Assembly: GCA_016710325.1 (NCBI GenBank)
Contig: JADJXK010000002.1
Span: forward strand, 1,364,001 to 1,428,000
Source of the DNA: Candidatus Leptofilum proximum
GTDB taxonomy: Bacteria > Chloroflexota > Anaerolineae > Promineifilales > Promineifilaceae
Direction of reading: 5' to 3'
Length of the DNA stretch: 64,000 bases
A program made the translations under genes and the position numbers. Position 1 is the stretch's first letter. The number at the start of each line of letters is the position of its first letter. Positions 24,865 to 33,459 of this stretch are shown here, one piece after another. The notes under the pieces are model-generated. The model saw only the letters and a list, made by a program, of their open reading frames with translations. It did no database searches and was not told where the DNA came from.

Positions 24865-26868
24865 TTAATGCGGGACACCTTCCCTGGCTAAAGCGGACAG
24901 CCCGGCGTCAATAACTTTGATGATACTGTCTACATCATAGATGCAGCCGGCCCACACGCCACCGCTGGCCCGCTGCAGAGCCGCCCACAGCCGGGTATCG
25001 TCAGGGAGCTCTGGATGGGGGCGTAGGTGCGGATGAGACGGCCGTTTCGCCAACAACACGGCCGCTTCAGTGGGCGTTAAATCTTTGCCCTCCGTTCCCA
25101 CAAAATCGATTCGCCCGGCCAGGTGACGGCGGTTTACCTCAATCTCAATCATGTCCCCATCTTGCAGTTTGCCAACCGGCCCCCCGGCCAACGCTTCCGG
25201 CCCAATATGGCCAATACAGGCTCCCGTCGAAACCCCGGAAAACCGGGCGTCGGTCAAAACCGACACCGTCTTTCCCCAGGGAATAAATTTAAGGGCAGAA
25301 GTGACCTGATACGTCTCTTCCATGCCCGTGCCGGATGGGCCAACGCCAACCAGTACCACCACATCCCCTGGCTTGACGGGATTCTCACTTAAGCCTTTGA
25401 TGGCTTTCACGGCGTCCTGTTCCGACACAAAAACCCTGGCCGGGCCGCGATGGCGGTAAACTTCATCCTCATCAACGACGGAAGGATCAATGGCCGTGGC
25501 TTTGAGCACCGACCCTTCCGGGGCAATATTCCCTACTGGAAACACCATCGTGCTGGTCAACCCGGCCGTTTTAGCACTATCGGCATCCATAATAATCTGA
25601 TCGACATCAATGCCTGCCTGCGTCAGCCGCGCTCGCACCGCCTGGCGACGCTGGCTTTGCTGCCACCAGTCGAGAACGGCCGATAACTTTTCTCCAGCGG
25701 CCGTAACCACATCCAGGTTCAGCAGCCCCATCTGCCGCAAATGCAGCATCACCTCTAGCACGCCACCGGCCATGAACACCTGCACCGTGGGATGATTGCG
25801 CGGGCCGTTCGGTAAGGCATCGACCAGGCGCGGTGTGAGCCGGTTCATGCGGTTCCAATCGTCTACGGTGGGCAGCGGTAATCCGGCGGCATGGGCCACG
25901 GCCGGAATATGGAGCAGTAAATTGGTAGAGCCCCCAAAAGCGGCATGAACGAGCATAGCGTTTTCCACAGCCTGGGATGTGAGAATGGCAGTCATCGGCA
26001 GGTCGGCCGCTTTCAGCCGGAGCAGAGCCAGCGCCGAACGGTGAGCCATGTCCAGCCATACTGCTTCGCCGGAGGGCGTTAAGGCGCTGTGCGGTAGAGC
26101 CAGCCCCAGCGCTTCAGCCACAACCTGCGCAGTAGCGGCCGTACCCAAAAACTGGCAGCCGCCACCCGGCGAACCGCAGGCCCGGCAGCCCATGGCGGCA
26201 GCATAATCCAGGTCGATCAAATCATGGGCAAAACGGGCGCCGATGGTTTGCACCGTACCCGCGTCTTCAGCGTCAGCGGCTGGCAAGGTAACGCCGCCAG
26301 GCACGATCACACCGGGTAGGCTGCTGCATCCGGCCAGGGCAATCATCATGGCCGGTAAGCCTTTGTCGCAGGTGGCAATGCCCATCACCCCCTGCCGCTG
26401 TGGCAGGGAGCGAATGAGGCGGCGCAGCGTGATAGCGGCGTCATTGCGATAGGGCAGGCTGTCGAACATGCCGGTTGTGCCCTGCGTACGGCCGTCGCAC
26501 GGGTCGCTGCAGTAGGCGGTGAAAGGCAAAACACCATTGGCTTTGAGCGTTTCAGCCGCCTGCTGCACCAGCAAACTAATTTCCCAATGGCCGGTGTGAT
26601 AACCCAAAGCGATAGGACGGCCGTCGCCGTCACGTAAACCGCCCTGGGTGCTGAGGATGAGGTATTGGGGTCGCCCCACCTCGGCCGGATGCCAGCCCAT
26701 ACCCGCGTTTTGAGTCAGGCCAAAGAGGTTGCCGCTGGGCTCGTTGCGCAGCATTTCTTCGCTAATGGGCAGACGGCCGTGCGGCCCCTGGCCTTGCAAA
26801 CGCGTCATCTCAATGAATTGTTCGTCGCCCAGGACGTTTTCCAGGGTTGGGGGTGTGGAATCAGACAT
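24865..26868 (-). CDS. yjhG: YjhG/YagF-type D-xylonate dehydratase (IlvD/Edd superfamily)
   Basis: This 667-residue enzyme matches the long YjhG/YagF branch of the IlvD/Edd family in length and in its N-terminal SGNLFGLTQNAGMGWHP stretch. Cysteines suited to an Fe-S cluster occur in YCSDPCDGRTQGT, ATCDKGLP and GCRACGSPGGGC; the C-terminal beta-barrel has LTDARFSGVSTGACIGHIGPEA. The family converts D-xylonate to 2-keto-3-deoxy-D-xylonate. The next gene upstream (125-base gap, same strand) encodes the enzyme class that acts on that product, so the pair fits the Weimberg-type pentose pathway. A xylose dehydrogenase is not seen nearby. Confidence 0.92.
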   Translation of the reverse strand: MSDSTPPTLENVLGDEQFIEMTRLQGQGPHGRLPISEEMLRNEPSGNLFGLTQNAGMGWHPAEVGRPQYLILSTQGGLRDGDGRPIALGYHTGHWEISLLVQQAAETLKANGVLPFTAYCSDPCDGRTQGTTGMFDSLPYRNDAAITLRRLIRSLPQRQGVMGIATCDKGLPAMMIALAGCSSLPGVIVPGGVTLPAADAEDAGTVQTIGARFAHDLIDLDYAAAMGCRACGSPGGGCQFLGTAATAQVVAEALGLALPHSALTPSGEAVWLDMAHRSALALLRLKAADLPMTAILTSQAVENAMLVHAAFGGSTNLLLHIPAVAHAAGLPLPTVDDWNRMNRLTPRLVDALPNGPRNHPTVQVFMAGGVLEVMLHLRQMGLLNLDVVTAAGEKLSAVLDWWQQSQRRQAVRARLTQAGIDVDQIIMDADSAKTAGLTSTMVFPVGNIAPEGSVLKATAIDPSVVDEDEVYRHRGPARVFVSEQDAVKAIKGLSENPVKPGDVVVLVGVGPSGTGMEETYQVTSALKFIPWGKTVSVLTDARFSGVSTGACIGHIGPEALAGGPVGKLQDGDMIEIEVNRRHLAGRIDFVGTEGKDLTPTEAAVLLAKRPSHPHLRPHPELPDDTRLWAALQRASGGVWAGCIYDVDSIIKVIDAGLSALAREGVPH

Positions 26869-26993
26869 TTTGTTGTGTCCAGGTTTTTTGTGGCTGGATT
26901 AACGGCCGTAAATTACCCCACCGGATTTTCAAGGGGCCGCCATACTCCGGCCATCAAAAACGGGTTGCAAGGCCATCAACAACGCCTACTTCG

Positions 26994-27809
26994 TTAACCG
27001 TGCACCGTGTTTTCTAATTGTAGTGAGCCAATCGTAATTTGTGCCGTATCGCCATGTTGGAGCGAAAATTCCTCCGGCGGCACAAGGCCGGTGCCGGTCA
27101 TCAGGAAGGCACCGTAAGGAAAGTCCATCTCTTGGGTCAGATAACCAACCAGTTCACCCAGGGAGCGTTTCATCTGGGAACTGCGTGTCTCACCCCGGTA
27201 AACAACTTCACCGGCGCGAATGATGTCCATCTGGATAGCCAAATCTAGCAGCTGCTCAGCTTCGGCCAGGAGGATGCCGGGGCCAAGGGCACAGGAGTTG
27301 TTGTATATTTTGGCCTGGGGCAAGTAGAGGGGGTTGGCTCCTTCAATGTCACGGGAGGAGACGTCATTGCCCACGCAAAAGCCCACGATTTCTTGACGGC
27401 CGTTTATCACCAGCGTCAGCTCCGGCTCAGGCACATTCCAAAAACTGTCCCGGCGGATACGAATTGGCATCTTGTGCCCTACTACCCGCCAGCCGATGGC
27501 TTTGAAGAACAGTTCTGGCCGTTTGGCTGAATAGACCTTTTGGTAAACGTCCTTAACATCAGATTCGTGCTCTCGTGCCTCCCGGCTGCGCCGGTAGGTA
27601 ACCCCGGCCGCCCAAACCTCGTAATCTGGCTCCAGGGGTGGGAGGAGGGGGTGAACGGCCGTTTCGCCACCAGACAAAGCATGTAGCATCGGCAGCATTG
27701 TCACAGAGGGCAGCGCCAGCAATGTCTTCAAATTGATGTGCCGGGGCAAATAATATCCATCCAACGCCCAATTGGGTCCGTCAGGAGTTTGATGCCGGGT
27801 TAAATACAT
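26994..27809 (-). CDS. 2-keto-3-deoxy-pentonate dehydratase-like FAH-family protein
   Basis: The 271-residue protein has a Weimberg-type 2-keto-3-deoxy-D-xylonate/arabinonate dehydratase layout: an N-terminal cap, the WAAGVTYRRSREAREHES block, RPELFFKAIGWRVVG, the metal-binding VPEPELTLVING, GFCVGNDVSSRDIEGANPLYL, and FLMTGTGLVPPEEFSL. These enzymes convert the YjhG product to alpha-ketoglutarate semialdehyde, which enters central metabolism after oxidation. It is transcribed divergently from lacI2 from a promoter with a TATAAT box and an operator-like site at +1. The leader is short, with no clear Shine-Dalgarno. Confidence 0.88.
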   Translation of the reverse strand: MYLTRHQTPDGPNWALDGYYLPRHINLKTLLALPSVTMLPMLHALSGGETAVHPLLPPLEPDYEVWAAGVTYRRSREAREHESDVKDVYQKVYSAKRPELFFKAIGWRVVGHKMPIRIRRDSFWNVPEPELTLVINGRQEIVGFCVGNDVSSRDIEGANPLYLPQAKIYNNSCALGPGILLAEAEQLLDLAIQMDIIRAGEVVYRGETRSSQMKRSLGELVGYLTQEMDFPYGAFLMTGTGLVPPEEFSLQHGDTAQITIGSLQLENTVHG

Positions 27810-27825
27810 AATCGTTTCTAGACTC

Positions 27826-27839
27826 TAACAACGTTTGCA
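27826..27839. promoter_or_regulatory. LacI-type half operator in the dehydratase promoter
   Basis: TAACAACGTTTGCA keeps the right half (CGTTTGCA) of the operators at 27879 and 29072 but diverges in the left half. It lies directly downstream of the minus-strand -10 box. Confidence 0.5.
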
Positions 27840-27841
27840 AG

Positions 27842-27869
27842 ATTATATTGACATTCCACTGAAAATCAA
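27842..27869 (-). promoter_or_regulatory. Promoter of the ketodeoxypentonate dehydratase/yjhG genes
   Basis: Minus-strand TTGATT (27869-27864) and a perfect TATAAT (27847-27842) are separated by 16 bases. It overlaps the opposite-facing lacI2 promoter almost completely. Confidence 0.65.
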
Positions 27870-27876
27870 GTAAATT
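27848..27876 (+). promoter_or_regulatory. Promoter of lacI2
   Basis: A perfect TTGACA (27848-27853) and TAAATT (27871-27876) are separated by 17 bases. The operator begins 3 bases after the -10 box. Confidence 0.7.
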
Positions 27877-27878
27877 AT

Positions 27879-27892
27879 TGCAAGCGCTTGCA
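27879..27892. promoter_or_regulatory. Perfect LacI-type operator TGCAAGCGCTTGCA
   Basis: This 14-base perfect palindrome with central CG lies over the expected start of lacI2 transcription. A near-identical site is at 29072-29085 in front of the importer operon, which points to LacI2 as the common regulator. Confidence 0.85.
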
Positions 27893-27913
27893 GAAGTTTC
27901 AGGAAGGGAAAAG

Positions 27914-28951
27914 GTGGCACGTAAAAAATCGTCTAATGGAGCAACAATTATCGATGTAGCTCAAGAGGCCGGTGTCTCTTATTCCACAGTGTCGCGTGTC
28001 GTCAATAACAAATCCTATGTGAAACCGGAGACGCGGGCTAAAGTTTTACAGGCCATGACGCGCCTGGGTTATCAGGCCAATCTGCAAGCCCGCAGTTTAG
28101 CCGGAGGGCGTTCTAATGTGATAGGGCTGCTCGTCGTAGACCTGACAACCCAGTATGTGGGGGAGATTATCCGCGGTATTGATGATGTGCTAACCGCCAA
28201 CCAATACGAGCTGATGCTCTATACAACGCACCGCCGTAAAACAAAAGAATCTGCTTATGTCAACATGATGGCGCGGGGCCTGGCCGACGGCCTGCTTATA
28301 ATTTTACCGCGTGACCCTGAAGCCTATTTAACCTCTCTGCGCCAACGTGATTTCCCTTATGTCCTGATTGATCAGTTTGGCATAGACGACTCTGACTTAA
28401 CCGTGACGGCCGCCAACCGTGAAGGTGGTTATGAAGCTACCAGGCATCTTATTGAACTAGGGCACCGGCGGATCGGTATGATCACCGGGTGGATGGATAT
28501 GGTCGCTGCCCGCCACCGCCTGGAAGGTTATCGGGCCGCCCTGGCCGCCTATGACATTGATTATGCAGAAGAACTGGTTTATGAAGGCGACTTTACCCAA
28601 CGTTCAGGCTTTCATGGAACCAATCATCTGTTGGATTTAGCAGAGCCGCCCACGGCTGTATTTGCCTCAAGTGACCTGGTAGCCCTGGGTGTGATGGATG
28701 CAGCTCGGACGCGCAATATGAAAATACCGGTAGACCTGTCTTTAGTCGGTTTTGATGATGTTCCGATGTCGGCCGTTTTAATCCCCCAACTGACCACAGT
28801 GAGGCAGCCACTTACTGATATGGGCTATTGTGCGACCCAGATGCTCCTGGCGCTGATTCAAAATCCGGAAGAAAAACAAATCAGCGTAATCCTGCCGACC
28901 GAACTAATCATACGAGAATCCACTGCTCCACCGTACCTGGGAACAACATAA
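27914..28951 (+). CDS. LacI-family transcriptional repressor (LacI2), probable xylose regulator
   Basis: The 345-residue repressor starts at GTG (MARKKSSNGATIIDV), preceded by GGAAGGG; an earlier in-frame TTG lies inside the operator and is rejected. The N-terminal helix-turn-helix reads TIIDVAQEAGVSYSTVSRVV with the hinge region following, and the C-terminal domain is a periplasmic-binding-like sensor (LIDQFGIDDSDL, GHRRIGMITG, AVFASSDLVALGVMDAA). It sits between the pentonate dehydratase genes and the oligosaccharide importer, with matching operators on both sides, so its inducer is probably xylose, a xylo-oligosaccharide or a pentonate intermediate. Confidence 0.93.
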   Translation: MARKKSSNGATIIDVAQEAGVSYSTVSRVVNNKSYVKPETRAKVLQAMTRLGYQANLQARSLAGGRSNVIGLLVVDLTTQYVGEIIRGIDDVLTANQYELMLYTTHRRKTKESAYVNMMARGLADGLLIILPRDPEAYLTSLRQRDFPYVLIDQFGIDDSDLTVTAANREGGYEATRHLIELGHRRIGMITGWMDMVAARHRLEGYRAALAAYDIDYAEELVYEGDFTQRSGFHGTNHLLDLAEPPTAVFASSDLVALGVMDAARTRNMKIPVDLSLVGFDDVPMSAVLIPQLTTVRQPLTDMGYCATQMLLALIQNPEEKQISVILPTELIIRESTAPPYLGTT

Positions 28952-28952
28952 A

Positions 28953-29040
28953 GATGCGTTTACAAATAACTTTTCCTAAGAAAACGCATCGGTAAGGTTT
29001 GCCCGTTTACTAAAGCTCCCAGTTTGAAAACAGGCAAACC
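28953..29040. repeat. Double-hairpin element D (copy 1)
   Basis: Directly after the lacI2 stop, a first hairpin (28953-28990) has GATGCGTTT and AAAACGCATC ends, and a second (28996-29040) has GGTTTGCCCGTTT and GGCAAACC ends. The inverted copy at 32379-32465 is about 80% identical by eye over the shared length. A T-run at 29055-29062 follows, so this copy may also end lacI2 transcription. Confidence 0.85.
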
Positions 29041-29071
29041 CTTGGGAACCAGGGTTTTTTTTGCAAAGCTG

Positions 29072-29085
29072 TGCAAGCGTTTGCA
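29072..29085. promoter_or_regulatory. LacI-type operator TGCAAGCGTTTGCA upstream of SBP3
   Basis: It differs at one position from the perfect palindrome at 27879. It lies 152 bases before the SBP3 start codon. I could not identify a convincing promoter beside it. Confidence 0.8.
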
Positions 29086-29237
29086 GAACGCACAGAAGAC
29101 AATAGAGACCGTCAGCATTGTCACAAATAAAGGAGGCAAATTTGTTTTCCTTAATAGGAGGTGTTATTGAGTTAACCTAATAACTATCAGCTGTCCCCTG
29201 TCTGACCATCAGCATAATAGAGAATAAGGAGAGAAAA

Positions 29238-31283
29238 ATGAAAAAGCTTATTCCCACACTCTTGATTGCCTTCCTGGTACTGGTTGCCTGCAGCAGCACA
29301 CCTGTGGAAGTGACCCGCGTTGTCTCAGAAGTGATGGAAGTTACCCGTGTTGTTACCGAAACAATTGAAGTAGAGGGTGAATCCGTTGAAGTCACCCGCG
29401 TTGTCACCGAAGAGGTTGTTGTGGAAGTCCCGGTTGAGGAGGAAGGTGCAGAGCCATTAAATGCGCCGGATGTCCTTGGCCTACCCCGTAACGAAACGCT
29501 TATTGTAGATATTCTAACCGGCCGTGTTGGTTCCCCTGGCAATTTTAACGAATGGGTTGGCTGGAAGTGGCGTGATCGCGGGATGCAAAATCTGGCCAAC
29601 GAACCGTTATGGTCTGTTGACTTTGCTACCGGCGAAATCATCAATGGCCTCGCTGCCGGAGACCCCATTTACAACGAAGACTTTACGCAGGTGGAAATTC
29701 CGCTCCGTGAAGGGGTTGCCTGGGACGATGGCACGCCATTTACGTCGGCCGATGTGGTCTTTACGGCCGAAACGCTCATCGCCACCGAAGGTTTAAACGC
29801 CCACACCTTCTTTGCCGACAATGTGGCCAGCGTGACTGCACCAGACGATTACACAGTTGTCTTCGAACTGAAGCAGCCTAATTCCCGTTTCCATACCACC
29901 TTCCTGGATCGTTGGGGCGCGACCTGGATTATGCCCAAGCACATCTTTGAAGGGGTAGATGATCTGGTCACCTTCGAGTTTAATCCTTTTGTGGGAACCG
30001 GCCCTTACAAGCTCCACAGTTATGACGAATCCGGTTTCTGGACCATCTGGGAAAAACGAGAAGATTGGGACAAAAGCCCAACCGGCATCATGTACGGCGA
30101 GCCGGGGCCACGGTACATTGTCCTGCAATACTTCGCCAATGAAGGCGCCAAAATCCTGGCCCAATTGACCCATGAAGCTGATGTCGTGAATCTGTCATCA
30201 GAAGGACTTAAGGCCGTTTTGGCGCAGTCCGATTCTTCTAGAGCTTACCAACAGGCTTATCCCTGGGTGGTGAATAACGACCCGGCTATCACCGGCATCG
30301 CCTTCAACACAACTGTGCCGCCCTACGACAATGCCGACGTTCGTTGGGCGCTGGTATTGGCGATTGATATTGCCGAATATGTAGGTATCGCCGTTGATGG
30401 CGCCGGGGCAGTAAGCCCGGTTCATATTCCTTCGCTTGGTTCGTATCCCGAAGATTTTATTGCGCCGATGGAATCATGGCTGATGGAATTCGAATTAGAC
30501 CTGGGCAATGGCGAAACGTTTAAACCGTACGATCCAGATGCGCCTCAGCGCATTGTCGAATATGCTCTGAGCAGAGGGTACGTTGTGCCGGAAGATCAGG
30601 CGGCTCAAGATCAGGCCTTTGGACTTGGTTGGTACAAGTACGCTCCTGAGGTTGCCGAGCAGCTGCTCATCAAAAATGGTTTCTCCAGGAACAGCGACGG
30701 CATGTGGCTGCTGCCGGATGGTACGCCCTGGGAAATAGAGATTTTGACCGATACCGATCTGGCAACAGATATGGGGTCAAGAAATGCGGTTGCGGCGGCT
30801 CAGCAGTGGCAGAAGTTTGGCATTGATGCAGAAGCATTCCCCTCAGAAGCGCGGGCTGATTTGTATAACACAGGCGACTTTGAGGCTTCAAGCGACTGGC
30901 CAGCCCAGGAACCCTGGGGTGCAGGCCCGGACCTGTATCGGGTGCTTGATCTATGGAATTCGGCTTATGAAACGCCAATCGGCGAGGTGGCCGCTGGACA
31001 CCCAGGACGCTGGTCTAGCCCAGAGATGGATGCAGTGATTGAACAACTGCGCATGACCGATCCGGCTGACTATCAAGCGGTCGTAGATGTTGGTATTGAA
31101 GGTCTCAAAATAGCCGTTACGGAGATGCCTGGTATTCCGACGTTTGGTTATATCGGCTTCATCGCCTGGGACGAAACGTACTGGACGAACTGGCCCGGCG
31201 CTGAAAATCCGTATACCCAGCCTTACACTCACTGGGGCCCGTTCAAATATATGACACCGTTCCTGCAACCGACCGGAAGGTAG
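29238..31283 (+). CDS. Oligopeptide/oligosaccharide-type extracellular binding lipoprotein (SBP family 5, SBP3)
   Basis: The 681-residue lipoprotein has a signal peptide ending in LVAC, then about 50 residues of VEVTRVV-type repeats, then an SBP_bac_5 domain (PLWSVDFATGEIINGLA; VEIPLREGVAWDDGTPFTSADV; WIMPKHIFEGVDD; FNPFVGTGPYKL; DVRWALVLAIDIAEYVG). Family 5 proteins bind peptides, but many also bind oligosaccharides such as cello- and xylo-oligosaccharides. AAGGAGAG precedes the start. Its operon has two permeases, two ATPases and a GH3 glycosidase, and it lies next to xylonate-degrading genes, so a xylo-oligosaccharide ligand is favoured. Confidence 0.93.
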   Translation: MKKLIPTLLIAFLVLVACSSTPVEVTRVVSEVMEVTRVVTETIEVEGESVEVTRVVTEEVVVEVPVEEEGAEPLNAPDVLGLPRNETLIVDILTGRVGSPGNFNEWVGWKWRDRGMQNLANEPLWSVDFATGEIINGLAAGDPIYNEDFTQVEIPLREGVAWDDGTPFTSADVVFTAETLIATEGLNAHTFFADNVASVTAPDDYTVVFELKQPNSRFHTTFLDRWGATWIMPKHIFEGVDDLVTFEFNPFVGTGPYKLHSYDESGFWTIWEKREDWDKSPTGIMYGEPGPRYIVLQYFANEGAKILAQLTHEADVVNLSSEGLKAVLAQSDSSRAYQQAYPWVVNNDPAITGIAFNTTVPPYDNADVRWALVLAIDIAEYVGIAVDGAGAVSPVHIPSLGSYPEDFIAPMESWLMEFELDLGNGETFKPYDPDAPQRIVEYALSRGYVVPEDQAAQDQAFGLGWYKYAPEVAEQLLIKNGFSRNSDGMWLLPDGTPWEIEILTDTDLATDMGSRNAVAAAQQWQKFGIDAEAFPSEARADLYNTGDFEASSDWPAQEPWGAGPDLYRVLDLWNSAYETPIGEVAAGHPGRWSSPEMDAVIEQLRMTDPADYQAVVDVGIEGLKIAVTEMPGIPTFGYIGFIAWDETYWTNWPGAENPYTQPYTHWGPFKYMTPFLQPTGR

Positions 31284-31306
31284 TAAGCTTAGTTGTATAC
31301 AGCAAG

Positions 31307-31343
31307 GATTCCCAGGCAGATATTCCAAGTCTGCCTGGGAATC
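31307..31343. repeat. Perfect hairpin after binding-protein gene SBP3
   Basis: GATTCCCAGGCAGA and its exact complement enclose a 9-base loop. It lies 24 bases after the SBP3 stop and 37 bases before the permease start. No T-run follows, so attenuation or mRNA protection is more likely than full termination. Confidence 0.88.
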
Positions 31344-31379
31344 TGTTACCATTCTTGAGGAAGATGGGAGGTACCTGTT

Positions 31380-32378
31380 TTGATATTCATAAAACGCTAT
31401 CTTATTCCACGGCTTATTCAATATGTGTTGGTCATCTTTGTTGGGGTTACGGCCGTCTTTTTCATTCCCCGCTTCTTACCATCCGACCCCGTGGTGCGCA
31501 CAATCTCGGAACTGCGCTCTCGTGGCTCCTACCTCGACCCCGCCTCTATTGATGAGATGGTCGCCGACCTGACCGAGTTGTATGGCCTCGAAGGTTCCAT
31601 GTTCGACCAATACCTGGCCTTTTGGCAAAGGCTGTTTCGCGGCGACTTTGGTGTTTCCTTCTTCCAATTCCCGACACCGGTAATCAAGTTAATTAAAACC
31701 GCTTTGCCCTGGACACTAGGCTTGCTGGTAGTTACCACCGCCGTCTCCTGGACCGCAGGCATCCTTTTGGGCGGCGTGGCCGGGTACTTTAACCGTAAGG
31801 GCTGGTCGCGCGCGCTGGACGTACTGGCTATGATTGTACGGCCGATGCCATACTATGTCTTTGCCTTTGTCCTCCTACTGCTGTTCCGCAACGTCTTTCC
31901 CGTTGCTGGTGGGGCCGGGATCGGCCGTCAACCCGCTTTCACTTGGTCTTACATCTCCGATGTTGTGCGCCATGCCTTCCTGCCCGCGATGTCGCTCATT
32001 ATCCTTGGCATGGCTGCCTGGTTCCAAACCATGAAACTCATCGTGCAAAACGTCAATGCCTCCGATTTTGTGCAGTACGCTAAGTTCGGCGGCATCAAGG
32101 AGCGCCGCATTGTCTCGCGATACGTCATCCGCAATGGAATACTGCCGCAGATTACCGCCCTGGCGCTTTTGATTGGCCAGATTTTCAGCGGCGCCCTTAT
32201 TACGGAGATTGTCTTCACCTATCCGGGACTCGGAACGCTGCTCTACAACGCTATCGTGACCGGGGATTACAACTTAATTATGGGCATTACCCTCTTTTCC
32301 ATCCTGGCTATTACAACCGCCATCCTGGTCATAGATTTGATATATCCCCTCTTCGATCCGAGGATTCGATATACCTAA
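31380..32378 (+). CDS. DppB/OppB-type ABC permease
   Basis: The 332-residue permease starts at TTG, supported by GGGAGG 8 bases upstream. It shows the family hallmarks: an N-terminal helix (RYLIPRLIQYVLVIFVGVTAVFF region), FGVSFF, RPMPYYVFAFVLLLLF, the cytoplasmic coupling loop ASDFVQYAKFGGIKERRIVSRYVIRN and ITEIVFTYPGLGTLLYNAI. It pairs with the DppC-type permease to form the channel for the SBP3 ligand. Confidence 0.94.
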   Translation: MIFIKRYLIPRLIQYVLVIFVGVTAVFFIPRFLPSDPVVRTISELRSRGSYLDPASIDEMVADLTELYGLEGSMFDQYLAFWQRLFRGDFGVSFFQFPTPVIKLIKTALPWTLGLLVVTTAVSWTAGILLGGVAGYFNRKGWSRALDVLAMIVRPMPYYVFAFVLLLLFRNVFPVAGGAGIGRQPAFTWSYISDVVRHAFLPAMSLIILGMAAWFQTMKLIVQNVNASDFVQYAKFGGIKERRIVSRYVIRNGILPQITALALLIGQIFSGALITEIVFTYPGLGTLLYNAIVTGDYNLIMGITLFSILAITTAILVIDLIYPLFDPRIRYT

Positions 32379-32465
32379 GGGTTTGCCCGTTTTCAGTTTG
32401 GTGCTTTGGTAAACGGGCAAACCTTGCGGATGCGTTTTTTATCAAAAGCTATTTGTAAACGCATC
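32379..32465. repeat. Double-hairpin element D (copy 2, inverted)
   Basis: This element abuts the stop codon of the DppB-type gene. The GGTTTGCCCG hairpin (32379-32422) comes first and the GATGCGTTT hairpin (32429-32465) second, which is the reverse-complement order of copy 1. It ends 15 bases before the DppC start and could occlude or present its ribosome site. Confidence 0.85.
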
Positions 32466-32480
32466 CTAAGGATCTTAATT

Positions 32481-33347
32481 ATGAAAGTTCTCAGAGACCT
32501 CTTTAGAGATTACAGGTTCGTTGCGAGCTTTATCATCCTTTGCCTCTTGCTCGCCTATGGCAGCCTTTCCTTTTTCTCGCCCTACGATCCAACCTTGTGG
32601 GCAACCTTCCCCCGCGATCTGCCGCCTTCGCCAGAGAACCTGCTTGGTACCGACTCCAGGGGCATTGATATCTTTTGGGGAGGCACCTTTGCCGTGCGAA
32701 ATTCCATGATCATCGCCCTGGTTGCAGGCATCTTTTCCAGGCTCATCACCATCCCGGTGGCCATGCTTGCAGGCTACAAGGGCGGCATCACCGACCGGGT
32801 GCTGATGTTTCTGAGCGACAGCTTCCTAGTGATCCCGTTGTTCTTAATCATCGTTTTGCTGGCCGTTCTGGTACGCGACAACCTGAACCTGGTGACATTG
32901 GGGCTTTTGCTGGCCTGCTTTGGCTGGGCTTGGGACGCACGCGTCATCCGGTCGGAAATATTGAGTTTGCGCGAGAGGGGATTTACGCAGACGGCCGTTC
33001 TCTCTGGAACCGGCACCCTGAAGCTGGTACTAAAAGAGTACATGCCCTTCGTGACGCCCCTTGTTTTTGCTACTTTGATCAACGTCATGTCCTGGGCCAT
33101 CGGGCTAGAGATTACGCTGGCAATCTTGGGGCTTGTCAACCTGAATATTCCCACCCTCGGAACCATGATTTACTGGGCGCTGAGTTACCAGGCAATATTG
33201 CTGGGACACTGGTATTGGATATTAACTCCCGTTATCCTCTCCTTGCTCCTTTTCATTGCCTTATATTGGCTCTCAGTTAGTAACAGTGAATATCTGGACC
33301 CACGTTCCCGGATTCAACGTGTCGGCCAAGCCGTCGGCACACAATAA
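32481..33347 (+). CDS. DppC/OppC-type ABC permease
   Basis: The 288-residue permease begins at MKVLRDLFRDYRFV (AAGGATC upstream); a longer in-frame start would lie inside the double-hairpin element and is rejected. It has the family LLGTDSRGIDIFWGG motif after the first helix, the coupling-loop sequence DARVIRSEILSLRERGFTQTAVLSG and ITLAILGLVNLNIPTLG. It is the second channel subunit of the SBP3 importer. Confidence 0.93.
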   Translation: MKVLRDLFRDYRFVASFIILCLLLAYGSLSFFSPYDPTLWATFPRDLPPSPENLLGTDSRGIDIFWGGTFAVRNSMIIALVAGIFSRLITIPVAMLAGYKGGITDRVLMFLSDSFLVIPLFLIIVLLAVLVRDNLNLVTLGLLLACFGWAWDARVIRSEILSLRERGFTQTAVLSGTGTLKLVLKEYMPFVTPLVFATLINVMSWAIGLEITLAILGLVNLNIPTLGTMIYWALSYQAILLGHWYWILTPVILSLLLFIALYWLSVSNSEYLDPRSRIQRVGQAVGTQ

Positions 33348-33364
33348 GAATCTATCCGAAAAAG

Positions 33365-33430
33365 CCACAGAGGAAAAAGAGAATATAGAGGACTTGAGAC
33401 CAATCTCAAAAATCTCTGTGAACTCTGTGG
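33365..33430. repeat. Intergenic palindrome with CTCTGTGAA units
   Basis: CCACAGAG at the left faces CTCTGTGAACTCTGTGG at the right, so the right arm is two tandem 9-base units. It lies between the DppC-type permease and the first ATPase gene and follows the same plan as the other tandem-unit palindromes. Confidence 0.7.
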
Positions 33431-33459
33431 CCAATATACGAATAGGTATTAAGGCAATC

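Noticed and set aside
27878..27913. TTG start 12 codons upstream for lacI2
   Set aside because: The TTG is part of the operator palindrome at the transcription start, and a GTG with a good ribosome site begins the helix-turn-helix domain.
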